A stretch of 64,000 nucleotides of DNA from contig NZ_CP047169.1 in assembly GCF_016806125.1 (NCBI RefSeq), forward strand, positions 62,001-126,000, written 5' to 3'. The notes below the pieces were generated by a model. It saw nothing but the letters and a program-made list of their open reading frames with translations. It searched no databases and was not told where the DNA came from. The position numbers and the translations under genes were made by a program. The DNA is from Ponticoccus alexandrii. GTDB taxonomy: Bacteria; Pseudomonadota; Alphaproteobacteria; Rhodobacterales; Rhodobacteraceae. How positions within the stretch are numbered: position 1 is the stretch's first letter; each line of letters begins with the position of its first letter. Positions 38,577 to 48,225 of this stretch are shown in pieces.

Positions 38577-39917
38577 ATGTCCAGGAAACTCTTTGGCACC
38601 GACGGTGTGCGTGGCGAAGCCAACCGCTGGCCGATGACCGCCGAGATGGCGCTGAGGCTGGGGGCTGCCGCGGGGCGGCACTTTCGCCGCGACAATCAGG
38701 AACACCGTGTGGTGATCGGCAAGGATACCCGGCTTTCGGGCTACATGCTGGAAACCGCGCTGACCGCCGGTTTCACGTCGACCGGTATGAACGTCTTTGT
38801 GCTGGGGCCGGTGCCAACGCCTGCGATCGGCTACCTGACCCATTCGCTGCGCGCCGACGTCGGGGTGATGATCTCGGCCAGCCACAACCCGGCCACCGAC
38901 AATGGCATCAAGTTCTTCGGTCCCGACGGCTTCAAGCTGAGCGATGCCGACGAGGCCAACATCGAGGTTCTGCTGGAAAGCGGCGTGGCGCCCGCGGCAC
39001 CCGAGAACATCGGGCGCTCGCGCAGGCTCGAGGACGCGCGCGGGCGTTACGTGGAATACGCCAAGACGACTTTTCCCAAGCGGCGCCGGCTGGACGGGCT
39101 TCGGGTTGTCATCGACTGCGCCAACGGCGCGGCCTATCGCACGGCGCCTTCGGTCCTGTGGGAGCTTGGCGCCGAAGTCATTTCCATTGGCGTGGAGCCG
39201 GACGGCTTCAATATCAACTCGGACTGCGGCTCGACCCATCCCCAGGCCTGCGCGCGCAAGGTGCGCGAAACCAGGGCCGATATCGGCATCTGCCTTGATG
39301 GCGACGCCGACCGGGTGATCCTGATCGACGAGACCGGCGCGGTGATCGACGGCGATCAGATCATGGGCCTGATCGCCACGCACTGGGCCGATGAGGGTCG
39401 GCTGCAAAACGACACGCTGGTGGCAACGGTGATGTCGAATCTTGGACTCGAGCGATTTCTGAACGCCCGGGGCATCGGGCTGGAACGGACCGCAGTCGGC
39501 GACCGCTATGTCGTTGAAGCGATGCGCGCCAAGGGACACAACCTTGGCGGAGAGCAATCCGGCCATATCGTGATGACCGATTATGCCACCACCGGCGACG
39601 GCCTTATCGGTGCCTTGCAGGTGCTCGCCGCGATGGTCGAAACCGGCAAGAAATCCAGCGTCCTGGGTCGTCAGTTCGACAAGGTCCCGCAAAAACTGGT
39701 CAATGTCGGCTTCGACCGCGGCAAGAGCCCGCTGGAAACCGATGTCGTACAGGATGCCATTGCCAGTGGCGAAAGCGCCCTGGGCCAATCCGGTCGCCTG
39801 CTGATCCGAAAATCCGGTACGGAACCGCTGATCCGGGTCATGGGCGAGGCCGAGGACATGAGCCTTCTCGACGACGTGGTGAGCCGGATCGTCAAGGCGG
39901 TCGAAGCGGCCAACTAG
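38577..39917 (+). CDS. glmM: Phosphoglucosamine mutase GlmM
   Basis: A 446-aa cytoplasmic enzyme interconverting glucosamine-6-phosphate and glucosamine-1-phosphate, needed for UDP-GlcNAc and hence peptidoglycan and LPS. It opens [11 protein letters not shown]. The phosphorylated serine is in ISASHNP (Ser102), the Mg-binding loop is LDGDADR (about residues 241-247), the sugar loop is GGEQSGH and the phosphate-binding loop is [10 protein letters not shown]. Length and all four active-site loops are canonical. It lies 45 bases after pseI; UDP-GlcNAc made through GlmM is also the starting point for pseudaminic acid. Confidence 0.96.
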   Translation: MSRKLFGTDGVRGEANRWPMTAEMALRLGAAAGRHFRRDNQEHRVVIGKDTRLSGYMLETALTAGFTSTGMNVFVLGPVPTPAIGYLTHSLRADVGVMISASHNPATDNGIKFFGPDGFKLSDADEANIEVLLESGVAPAAPENIGRSRRLEDARGRYVEYAKTTFPKRRRLDGLRVVIDCANGAAYRTAPSVLWELGAEVISIGVEPDGFNINSDCGSTHPQACARKVRETRADIGICLDGDADRVILIDETGAVIDGDQIMGLIATHWADEGRLQNDTLVATVMSNLGLERFLNARGIGLERTAVGDRYVVEAMRAKGHNLGGEQSGHIVMTDYATTGDGLIGALQVLAAMVETGKKSSVLGRQFDKVPQKLVNVGFDRGKSPLETDVVQDAIASGESALGQSGRLLIRKSGTEPLIRVMGEAEDMSLLDDVVSRIVKAVEAAN

Positions 39918-39930
39918 GCCATCTCCCGCT

Positions 39931-39950
39931 GGCCGGGCGGCGGCCCGGCC
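39931..39950 (+). terminator. Stem-loop after glmM
   Basis: GGCCGGGC (39931-39938) pairs with GCCCGGCC (39943-39950) around a 4-base loop, 13 bases past the glmM stop. There is no T-run. Confidence 0.45.
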
Positions 39951-40106
39951 GGACATGTTGCAATCAAACGGTCTTTCGCTAACACTTTCGCATCGCCTGG
40001 GGGTTTTCCGCAGGTGGAGCGCCGTGCCGATCTCTTTATACTGGATCGATATCCGCGTTCCGAAAAGTTCTTGAATACCTGAAATTGTACATGAGGAGAT
40101 ACGAAC

Positions 40107-42218
40107 ATGGCTTCATTTGTCATCGACACCTATACCACAGCAGCCCGGACGCTGACCGGTTTCGAAACCGGCCTCGTGCTAAAGGACGGTTTTATCGAAA
40201 GCAGCACGCCGGTGACCGTGACCGGAACCGACAGCAACGTGTCCAAGCTGACCGTTCAGGGCACGCTGTATTCCGCGATCAACAACTCTTCGCTTCCCGT
40301 TGTCGACGTGGACGGCGTTGAATTCCTGATGACGGTCAGCCAAACCGGGGAAGTTCTAGGGGCCTATACAAGTGGCATGAACGTCACGGTCTCAAATGCG
40401 TTCCGACTGACCAATCTCGGGCTGATTTCGGCCAACGACACCGCGTCCGACGGCCTGCTGCTCATCACCTCCGATACGTACGCGACCTTCGAGGTCTTCA
40501 ACGGCGGAACGATCACCTCGATGGGCTACGGCATCGATTTCAGCGCCGCCCTTGGAACCGTGGAAATCGACAACAGCGGCACGCTGCGGGGTGAGTTGGG
40601 AGCGATCCGGGGCATCACGTCGGACGCCGATCTGGATCTGGACAACTCCGGCCTTGTTCAAGGCGGCATCCGGACCGGCTCTGGCAACGACGTCGTGAAC
40701 AACAGCGGCACGATCATCGGAGAAGTCGATCTGAATAGTGGTTTCAACTACTTTACGAATTCGGGAACCATCAACGGCTATTTCGAAGCGGGTGGGATGA
40801 GCACGCTGCTCAATACCGGCGAGATACTGGGCACCGTCACGCTGAATGGCACCAGTGGTGGCACGGTCCTGAACAGTGGTGACATTCTCGAGGATGTCAC
40901 GCTCACTGCCTACTCTGACACGTTCAACGGGTTCGGAGGAACTGTCAGCGGAAGCATTTCAGGTGGCGCGGGATCGGACACCTATTACTTCGATACCGTT
41001 GCCAGCCTTGGGCTTGGCGTGGTGGAGGAGAACTCTGCCGGCTATGACGCCGTCCATGTTGCATTCTCCCACACGCTTTCGGCAAACGTCGAGAAACTGG
41101 TCCTTCTGGATGCAGCCGGGGCAGCCAACGGCACCGGGAACGCTTCGGACAACGACATTTTCGGCAACAATTCGGCGAACGATCTGCAAGGGCTCGACGG
41201 GTCCGACTATATTCTGGGCAATGGCGGAAACGATACGCTGGCCGGCGGCCAGGGCGATGACCTTCTGGTCGGCGGCAGCGGTGCGGATGTGCTGAACGGT
41301 GGCGTCGGCAGCGATACGGCGGGCTATGGCGAGAGCCAAGGCTGGGTGAACGTGTCCCTGTTGACCGGCTTTGTCGGGGGCGGCTTTGGAAGTCATGCCA
41401 TCGGCGATGTCTTCGTCAGCATCGAGAACATCACTGGATCGAATTACAACGACCTGATCAATGGCGATCACGGAGCAAATATCCTGGAAGGGGGCGGAGG
41501 CAACGACAATCTGCGTGGACGCGGTGGCGCCGACCAGTTGCTCGGAGGATCGGGCAATGACACCGCCGACTATGCCGACAGTGCCGGCTGGGTGAATGTG
41601 TCACTGCTGACCGGCTTCGCCGGCGGGGGAGCAGGCAGCCATGCCATTGGCGATACCTTCAGCAGCATCGAGAACCTGATCGGGTCGAATTTCGACGACC
41701 TGCTAAGCGGCGACAGCTTCAACAACATCCTCGAAGGACGCGCCGGTGCTGACGTGCTGGACGGCAACGCCGGATCGGACACGCTGAGCTATGCCTCTTC
41801 GGCGGGTTTCGTGAACGTGTCGCTTTTGTCCGGCTTTGCAGGCGGCGGCAGCGGAAGCCACGCGATCGGCGATACATGGACCGAGATGGAAAACCTCACG
41901 GGTTCAGCCTACGACGACCTGCTAAACGGTGATAACTTCAACAACGTGCTGACCGGCAATGCGGGTAACGATCAACTGCGCGGCAACAACGGGCTGGATA
42001 CTTTCGTCTTCGCGGATGGCTTCGGAAACGACACGGTGCTCGACTTTGGCAACGGGTCCGAGCTTTTCGATTTCACGGGTCACACAGGTGTCGATTCCTT
42101 CGGCGACCTGGCGGTCAGCGACGTCGGCGCCAATGCCTTGATCGAGGACGGCTTCGGGAACAGCATTACCGTCACGGGCGCCGCAGGACTGATCGACGCG
42201 ACCGATTTCATTTTCTGA
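40107..42218 (+). CDS. RTX exoprotein with beta-helix-like N-terminus (paralogue 1)
   Basis: A 703-aa acidic, cysteine-free protein. Residues 100-290 hold repeats of N-S-G-T-[IL] spaced by about 20-30 residues (VEIDNSGTL, VVNNSGTI, YFTNSGTING), which suggests a parallel beta-helix. From about 290, and mainly 340-640, come calcium-binding RTX turns (GNGGNDTLAGGQGDDLLVGG) interleaved with three copies of a 73/82-aa module containing WVNVSLLTGF, GSHAIGD and SIENLTGS. It ends GAAGLIDATDFIF, a tail shared with its neighbours and probably part of a type I secretion signal. GAGGAG precedes the ATG. It is probably secreted and folds in calcium; its binding partner is unknown. Confidence 0.8.
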   Translation: MASFVIDTYTTAARTLTGFETGLVLKDGFIESSTPVTVTGTDSNVSKLTVQGTLYSAINNSSLPVVDVDGVEFLMTVSQTGEVLGAYTSGMNVTVSNAFRLTNLGLISANDTASDGLLLITSDTYATFEVFNGGTITSMGYGIDFSAALGTVEIDNSGTLRGELGAIRGITSDADLDLDNSGLVQGGIRTGSGNDVVNNSGTIIGEVDLNSGFNYFTNSGTINGYFEAGGMSTLLNTGEILGTVTLNGTSGGTVLNSGDILEDVTLTAYSDTFNGFGGTVSGSISGGAGSDTYYFDTVASLGLGVVEENSAGYDAVHVAFSHTLSANVEKLVLLDAAGAANGTGNASDNDIFGNNSANDLQGLDGSDYILGNGGNDTLAGGQGDDLLVGGSGADVLNGGVGSDTAGYGESQGWVNVSLLTGFVGGGFGSHAIGDVFVSIENITGSNYNDLINGDHGANILEGGGGNDNLRGRGGADQLLGGSGNDTADYADSAGWVNVSLLTGFAGGGAGSHAIGDTFSSIENLIGSNFDDLLSGDSFNNILEGRAGADVLDGNAGSDTLSYASSAGFVNVSLLSGFAGGGSGSHAIGDTWTEMENLTGSAYDDLLNGDNFNNVLTGNAGNDQLRGNNGLDTFVFADGFGNDTVLDFGNGSELFDFTGHTGVDSFGDLAVSDVGANALIEDGFGNSITVTGAAGLIDATDFIF

Positions 42219-42381
42219 ACGCCCGGTCATTTTATCGGTGCGTTTTTCGGGAATGCGCCCGCTGCCAAGGACGGGCGTTGGCGGGTGGCGGAAGCGGGCC
42301 GGGGTTCGGTCCTAACCGCCGCCTCTATTCAAATCGGCCAGGACAGACCTGACCGATCTATTTCAACGAAAGGAACATCAA

Positions 42382-44469
42382 ATGGCAGATTTTACGATTA
42401 CCGGATTCAGCAGCGTGGCACGCAGCCTTGTCGGATCGGAAAGCGGCATCATCACGCGGGATGGCGAATTGCTCGTCGATGGATCGGACGCAATTCAGGC
42501 GACGAGCGGCACAAACTGGGCCACCATTCTGGGGCAGGTTTATGCATACGGTGGCGGGTTTGCTGCGCTTGATCTAGACGGCTCGGTCGCTGAAGTCACA
42601 ATCGGTCGTGACGGATTCCTTTCCGCCGAGAACCCTACCGGCGGCGTCATAGATGCGAACCTCACAACAGTGTTCCAGCTCCAGAACAACGGCGAGATCC
42701 ACTCCAGCAACTCTGATGCCGTGAACGTGCAGGATTCCGATGGAGGCATGAACGTCGATATCCGCAACGCGGGCACCATCAGTGCCTTCAATACGCGCGC
42801 CATCTTCGTGGACGCGGGCACGGGCGATATCGATCTGACCAACAGCGGTACGATCATGGCCGACAGCCAGACCGTTAACCTCACCGTTACCGATCTCAGC
42901 GGCAATATCGACTTTCTGAATACCGGAACGATCACCGGCGCATCAGGAAGTGCTGTCGTTCTCAATGGCGGCACGGGGTTGGTCACAGTCATCAATTCGG
43001 GCCTCCTGCAGGGCGACGACAACGTGCTGACAATTTCAGGTACAGGGCAAACCGCCATTGCCAACAGCGGTTCGATCATCAGCGAAAGCGATGCGATTGC
43101 TTTGAGCAATGGAACCGACGCGCTGGTGAACACCGGCATTATCCAGGGAGGAATCAGGCTCGGCGACGGGTTTGACACGTTTGATACGCGCGGCGGCGTA
43201 TTCAACGATACCGTCTACGGCGGTGACGGCGGCGACACCTACTACCTCGGCGCGAACGACGTGCAGATCTCCGAGTCTTTCTCGCACACCGGCATCGACA
43301 TCGTGTACTCGGCGGCCAGCCATGTTCTGGCCAGCAACGTCGAGCGTCTCTACCTGACCGATGAGGGTGGCGTGATCAACGGAACCGGAAACGCCTCGGA
43401 CAATCGTATCGAGGGGAACAATTCTGCCAACAACCTGCATGGGCTTGACGGGGCTGACACGATTTTCGGGAACCAGGGGCAAGACACGCTGGCCGGCGGA
43501 CGCGGCAATGACTTCCTGAACGGTGGCAGCGATGGCGACGTGCTGCTTGGTGGCGAGGGGTCGGACATGGCCGACTACTCCAACTCATCGGGCTGGGTGA
43601 ATGTCTCGCTGCTGACCGGGTTCGTCGGTGGGGGAGCGGGCAGCGATGCCATCGGAGACACGTTTGACTCGATCGAAAACATCCAGGGATCAGCCTTCGA
43701 CGACCTGTTGAACGGCGACAACAGCGCCAATGTCCTGAGCGGTTCGGGTGGTAACGACAATCTGCGCGGGCGTGGCGGCGCTGACAACCTGATTGGCGGT
43801 TCCGGCAGCGACACCGCTGATTACGCCGATTCGGCTGCCTTCGTGAACGTGTCGCTCCTGACGGGGTTCACGGGCGGGGGTGCGGGCAGCCATGCCATCG
43901 GCGATACCTTCAGCTCCATCGAGAACCTGACCGGGTCGCAATACGCCGACCTTCTGAACGGAAGCAATGCTAACAACGTCCTCGAGGGCCGCCAGGGCGC
44001 AGACGTCATTGACGGCAACGGCGGCAGCGACACGCTGTCCTACGCGTCCTCGGGCGCCTTCGTGAACGTGTCGCTTCTGTCCGGATTCGCAGGCGGCGGC
44101 GCCGGCAGCCACGCAATCGGCGACACCTGGACCGAGATGGAAAACCTCACCGGGTCACGGTTCGACGATCTTCTCAACGGTGACAACAACGCCAACGTGC
44201 TCACCGGGGGTGCAGGCAACGACCAGCTGCGCGGCAACAACGGGGTGGACACGTTTGTCTTCGCGGACGGCTTCGGCAACGACACGGTGCTGGACTTCCA
44301 GGACGGATCCGAAACCTTCGACTTCACACTTCATGAAGGCGTTGACAATTTCGCCGACCTGTCGGTCTCGGCCTCCGGGGGCGATGCGGTGATCGCCGAC
44401 CAGGCGGGCAACACAATCACCGTGACCGGGGCGGCCGGGTTGATCGACGCGACCGATTTCCTGTTCTGA
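42382..44469 (+). CDS. RTX exoprotein with beta-helix-like N-terminus (paralogue 2)
   Basis: A 695-aa tandem paralogue of the preceding gene. Both start MA-[SD]-F followed by a short motif with A-R-[TS]-L-x-G-x-E-[TS]-G, then repeated N-[SA]-G-[TS]-I turns (DIRNAGTISA, DLTNSGTIMA, AIANSGSIISE) to about residue 260. RTX repeats and three WVNVSLLTGF-type modules follow, and the tail is GAAGLIDATDFLF. The C-terminal halves are much more alike than the N-terminal halves, so the N-terminal domains have diverged in specificity. AAAGGAA precedes the ATG. Single-domain function is unknown. Confidence 0.8.
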   Translation: MADFTITGFSSVARSLVGSESGIITRDGELLVDGSDAIQATSGTNWATILGQVYAYGGGFAALDLDGSVAEVTIGRDGFLSAENPTGGVIDANLTTVFQLQNNGEIHSSNSDAVNVQDSDGGMNVDIRNAGTISAFNTRAIFVDAGTGDIDLTNSGTIMADSQTVNLTVTDLSGNIDFLNTGTITGASGSAVVLNGGTGLVTVINSGLLQGDDNVLTISGTGQTAIANSGSIISESDAIALSNGTDALVNTGIIQGGIRLGDGFDTFDTRGGVFNDTVYGGDGGDTYYLGANDVQISESFSHTGIDIVYSAASHVLASNVERLYLTDEGGVINGTGNASDNRIEGNNSANNLHGLDGADTIFGNQGQDTLAGGRGNDFLNGGSDGDVLLGGEGSDMADYSNSSGWVNVSLLTGFVGGGAGSDAIGDTFDSIENIQGSAFDDLLNGDNSANVLSGSGGNDNLRGRGGADNLIGGSGSDTADYADSAAFVNVSLLTGFTGGGAGSHAIGDTFSSIENLTGSQYADLLNGSNANNVLEGRQGADVIDGNGGSDTLSYASSGAFVNVSLLSGFAGGGAGSHAIGDTWTEMENLTGSRFDDLLNGDNNANVLTGGAGNDQLRGNNGVDTFVFADGFGNDTVLDFQDGSETFDFTLHEGVDNFADLSVSASGGDAVIADQAGNTITVTGAAGLIDATDFLF

Positions 44470-44481
44470 GGCAACACCTGC

Positions 44482-44516
44482 GCGTATTGCAGCCCTCGTG
44501 CGGCGCCGCAATACGC
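44482..44516. repeat. Inverted repeat 1 after the second RTX gene
   Basis: GCGTATTGC (44482-44490) pairs perfectly with GCAATACGC (44508-44516), 9 bp with a 17-base loop, 13 bases past the stop codon. It could end the transcript or stabilise its 3' end. Confidence 0.55.
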
Positions 44517-44524
44517 AACCCGAG

Positions 44525-44553
44525 GCGCCGGTCCGGCGCTTCGGGACCGGCGC
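44525..44553. repeat. Inverted repeat 2 after the second RTX gene
   Basis: GCGCCGGTCC (44525-44534) pairs perfectly with GGACCGGCGC (44544-44553), 10 bp with a 9-base loop, right after inverted repeat 1. No T-run follows. Two strong stem-loops in a row suggest a bidirectional transcript boundary. Confidence 0.55.
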
Positions 44554-44762
44554 GACTGCGCGGATCGTAGTGCCGGGAGCGTCACTTGCGAAACCGTGGC
44601 AATGCCCCGGGATGGCCACATCCCCGCCGCGACTTGGCCGATCGGCACAGATATGGCATGTTGAGATCTTTTTGGTCCCGCCTACAGAGTCTTCGTCGGC
44701 GGGCACAAACCCAGAGTGAAGAATGTCCGGGCAATGCGCCGGGCCCAGTACAGGAGTGACAT

Positions 44763-46937
44763 ATGTCTCTGACCGCTGCCGAACAGCTGATGCTGGAACT
44801 CGTGAATCGTGCCCGGCTCGACCCCCTGGGTGAAGCCGCGCGCTTCGGAATGGATCTGAACGAGGGACTGGCCGCCGGGTCCATCGACGGAACCGCCAAG
44901 CAGGTTCTGGCGCATAACGAGTCGCTGTTCGACGCCGCGGAAGGACATTCGCAATGGATGCTGGATACCAACACGTTCAGTCACACCGGCGTCGACAACA
45001 GCACGCCTGCGCAGAGGGCCGCCGCTGCCGGCTATAGCCAGACCGGCTGGCTGGGCGAGAACCTTTCGGTCCGGGGGACATCGGGAACTCCCAACCTCAA
45101 CACGATGATCGTGACCCAGCACCAGGACCTGTTCGAAAGCGCAGGTCATCGCAAGAACATGATGCGGGCCGATTACGAGGAAGTGGGCATCGGCCAGCGT
45201 GCGGGGCAGTTCACGTTCAGCACGGGCACCTTCAATTCGTCGATGGTCACTCAGGTCTTTGCCGAAAGTGATCCCTATGTGTTCCTGTCCGGCGTGATCC
45301 ACACCGACGGAAACAACAACGGTTTCTACGATATCGGCGAAGGTATCTCCGGCTATGCGGTCTCTGCAGCCGGCATGTCGACCACCAGTTTCGCCGCAGG
45401 CGGCTATACCCTGGCACTCGGTGCCGGAGCGGGGCTCGTCACGGTCAGCCTCGGAGGCGGAGCGCTCAGCGTGCAGGCGGATCTGTCGCAAGGCAGCGGC
45501 AAGCTTGACGTTGCGAACGGCGACGAAGTACGCAGTTCGGTCTCGCTGACCCTGCTTTCGGGCGTGTCTCAGGCGAGCTTGCTGGGTGTCGCCGACCTGA
45601 ACCTGACCGGCTCTGGCGCCAACGAACGACTGAACGGCAACAAGGGCGCCAACCTTCTCACCGGCGGCGCTGGTCATGACACCCTGTCGGGTGGCGCGGG
45701 CAACGACATGCTGCGCGGTGGCATAGGCGGCGACCGGCTCGTCGGGGGCACCGGCATGGACACGGCGGACTACCGATCCAGCGCGTCCTGGGTAAACGTC
45801 AGCCTCGCGTCCGGCTACACTGGTGGCGGTGCCAGCAACGACGCGGCGGGAGACAGCTTTGTCAGCATCGAGAACCTGACAGGCTCAGCCTATGATGACC
45901 GGCTGAGCGGCGACGATGCCGGCAATGGCCTGCAGGGTCTCGGCGGCGACGACATCCTGCGCGGACGGGGCGGCAATGACACCCTGAACGGCGGCGCAGG
46001 CAGCGACACAGCCGACTACACCGACAGCCCCGACTGGGTGAACGTCAGCCTGGCGACAGGCTACACTGGCGGTGGTGCGGACAGCCATGCAGAAGGCGAC
46101 AGGTTCATCAGCATCGAGAACCTCACCGGCTCGCGCTTCGCAGACAGGCTGAACGGCGACGATGTCGGCAACGTCCTGCAAGGCCTCGGCGGCAACGACA
46201 TCCTGCGCGGACGGGGCGGTGCCGACACCCTGAACGGCGGCGCAGGCAGCGACACCGCAGACTACACTGACAGCGCGTCCTGGGTAAACGTCAGCCTTGC
46301 GTCCGGCTACACTGGTGGCGGTGCCAACAACGACGCGGCGGGAGACAGCTTTGTCAGCATCGAGAACCTGACGGGCTCAGCCTATGATGACCGGCTGAGC
46401 GGCGACGATGCCGGCAATGGCCTGCAGGGTCTCGGCGGCGACGACATCCTGCGCGGACGGGGCGGCAATGACACCCTGAACGGCGGCGCAGGCAGCGACA
46501 CAGCCGACTACGCCGACAGCCCCGACTGGGTGAACGTCAGCCTGGCGACAGGCTACACTGGCGGTGGTGCGGACAGCCATGCAACGGGCGACAGCTTCAT
46601 CAGCATCGAGAACCTCACCGGCTCGCGCTTCGCGGACAGGCTGAACGGGTCCCACGATGCCAACCGGATTGACGGCGGGCGCGGCAATGACATTCTGCAG
46701 GGCTATGACGGCACCGACACCTTCGTCTTCGGCGACGGTTTCGGCACTGATCGTGTGCTGGATTTCGTGAACGGGATCGAGTACCTGGACTTCTCCCAAC
46801 ACAGCGGCGTGTCCGGTTTCGGCGACCTGACCATCGGTGCATCGGGTAGCAGCGGGACCGTGTCGGACGGGCTTGGCAACATCGTGTTCCTCGATCACAT
46901 GGCGGGGCTGCTCGACGCGTCCGACTTCATTTTCTGA
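44763..46937 (+). CDS. CAP/SCP-domain RTX exoprotein
   Basis: A 724-aa protein. Residues 5-170 form a CAP (SCP/PR-1-like) domain: LELVNRARLDPLGEAARFGM, HSQWMLDTNTFSHTGVDNST, GYSQTGWLGENLSVRG and AGHRKNMMRADYEEVGIG, which keep the H and E residues that line the CAP cavity. A linker to about 280 has a D-G-N-N-N-G-F-Y-D calcium-like loop. From 280 to 650 it is RTX turns plus four copies of an 82-aa module. It ends HMAGLLDASDFIF, the tail shared with the two RTX genes before it. Bacterial CAP proteins are extracellular and some bind lipids or degrade polymers; this one's role is unknown. CAGGAG precedes the ATG. Confidence 0.82.
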   Translation: MSLTAAEQLMLELVNRARLDPLGEAARFGMDLNEGLAAGSIDGTAKQVLAHNESLFDAAEGHSQWMLDTNTFSHTGVDNSTPAQRAAAAGYSQTGWLGENLSVRGTSGTPNLNTMIVTQHQDLFESAGHRKNMMRADYEEVGIGQRAGQFTFSTGTFNSSMVTQVFAESDPYVFLSGVIHTDGNNNGFYDIGEGISGYAVSAAGMSTTSFAAGGYTLALGAGAGLVTVSLGGGALSVQADLSQGSGKLDVANGDEVRSSVSLTLLSGVSQASLLGVADLNLTGSGANERLNGNKGANLLTGGAGHDTLSGGAGNDMLRGGIGGDRLVGGTGMDTADYRSSASWVNVSLASGYTGGGASNDAAGDSFVSIENLTGSAYDDRLSGDDAGNGLQGLGGDDILRGRGGNDTLNGGAGSDTADYTDSPDWVNVSLATGYTGGGADSHAEGDRFISIENLTGSRFADRLNGDDVGNVLQGLGGNDILRGRGGADTLNGGAGSDTADYTDSASWVNVSLASGYTGGGANNDAAGDSFVSIENLTGSAYDDRLSGDDAGNGLQGLGGDDILRGRGGNDTLNGGAGSDTADYADSPDWVNVSLATGYTGGGADSHATGDSFISIENLTGSRFADRLNGSHDANRIDGGRGNDILQGYDGTDTFVFGDGFGTDRVLDFVNGIEYLDFSQHSGVSGFGDLTIGASGSSGTVSDGLGNIVFLDHMAGLLDASDFIF
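45780..46650 (+). repeat. Tandem 246-bp repeats in the CAP/RTX gene
   Basis: Units of 246 bp (82 codons) start at 45780, 46026, 46272 and 46518, the last being partial. They alternate A-B-A-B: units 1 and 3 match nearly base for base, as do 2 and 4, so a 492-bp segment was duplicated recently. Confidence 0.8.
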
Positions 46938-47070
46938 GGACGTGCCTCGGTTCACGCGCGAAGCTACGCGGCCTTAAAAGACGGTTAACGCCGCGACCGG
47001 CCCGTCAGCTTGTTGTTCAGTGACGCTACGCACAGTCGGCGTCTGAAACAACGCTGCCGGAGTGCGCCTC

Positions 47071-48159
47071 ATGACTTCCTCTCATCGCCTGTCCCTGCCC
47101 TTCATCGCGCCGGCACAGGCGCAAAAGCACGTCACGCATAACGAGGCCTTGCGTCGGATCGACCTTGTGGTCCAGCTGTGCGTCGAGACCGTGGACGCGC
47201 TCGAGCCACCTGCCCTGCCCGAGGACGGATTGGTCTATGCACTGGGACAGGCCCCAACGGGAGCCTGGGCCGGGCATCCGGAACAGCTGGCAATGTGGGA
47301 CGACAACGCCTGGGGCTTCATCGCGCCGCAGATCGGCTGGCAAGCTTGGGACCGGAACACCGAGGCACTGCGCATCTGGGACGGCGCGGCTTGGATAGCT
47401 GTCGCGAGCGCGTCGGACACCTTTGAGACGGTCGGGATCAACACCGAAGCGGACGCGGTCAACCGCCTAACCCTGGCGAGTGACGCGAGCCTGTTCACGC
47501 ATGACGGCACGGGCCACCAGATCAAGGTCAACAAAGCCTCCGCAAACGATACCGCCAGCCTGCTCTACCAGACCGAACACTCCGGACGTGCTGAAATGGG
47601 ACTCGCGGGAAACGACAACTTTTCGATCAAGGTCAGCGCGGATGGCAGCGCCTGGAACGAGGCCATGGTCGTGGATGCCGCTAGCGGTCGGATCGGCGTC
47701 GGCACCGATACCCCGAGCTACAAGTTACATGTCACCGGCCCCACGTCCTACGTGGCGCTCGAGGATGACAATGGCGTCCTCGGCGGCTCAATGTCGGCGG
47801 CGGTGCGTCTGTTCGCCGGCAGTCAGGAACATGGGCAGCTTGGCTTTCCCGGCACGGGCAGCGGCACAATGTTCCTGCGCAATCTTCAGGGCGACATGTA
47901 TATCGAGGCCGACAGCCGCAACCTGGCGGCCAACAGCTTTATCCGCTTCGCGGTCGATGGATACGAAACCATGCGCGCCCGGCCGACCGGTGTCGGCTTT
48001 GGCACGATCAGCCCGGCGCGGCCTTTGCACGTGAACCACGTTATGCGGCTCGAACCCGGCAACGCGCCCGCTGCTCCCGCGGCCGGTGATCTCTATTTCG
48101 ACGCCTCCACATCCAAACTACGCTGCCACGATGGCAGCCAGTGGCACGACCTGTTCTGA
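47071..48159 (+). CDS. DUF2793 protein with tail-fibre-like C-terminus
   Basis: A 362-aa protein. Residues 5-115 match the DUF2793 pattern (LPFIAPAQAQKHVTHNEALR; PPALPEDGLVYALG; IGWQAWDRNTEALRIWDGAA). These domains are common in Rhodobacterales near phage or gene-transfer-agent tail genes and surface proteins. Residues 120-362 resemble phage tail-fibre/tailspike shafts (SGRIGVGTDTPSYKLHVTG; GDLYFDASTSKLRCHDGSQW). The ATG at 47071 has CGGAG eight bases upstream; a GTG three codons earlier is less likely. No phage genes surround it; it stands next to RTX genes. Role unknown, possibly surface binding. Confidence 0.75.
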   Translation: MTSSHRLSLPFIAPAQAQKHVTHNEALRRIDLVVQLCVETVDALEPPALPEDGLVYALGQAPTGAWAGHPEQLAMWDDNAWGFIAPQIGWQAWDRNTEALRIWDGAAWIAVASASDTFETVGINTEADAVNRLTLASDASLFTHDGTGHQIKVNKASANDTASLLYQTEHSGRAEMGLAGNDNFSIKVSADGSAWNEAMVVDAASGRIGVGTDTPSYKLHVTGPTSYVALEDDNGVLGGSMSAAVRLFAGSQEHGQLGFPGTGSGTMFLRNLQGDMYIEADSRNLAANSFIRFAVDGYETMRARPTGVGFGTISPARPLHVNHVMRLEPGNAPAAPAAGDLYFDASTSKLRCHDGSQWHDLF

Positions 48160-48225
48160 TCCTGCGGCAGGGCGTCGAGGGCTTCTTCGGCTGCCCGCAG
48201 CACCAGCTGGGAAGGCTTCGACCGC

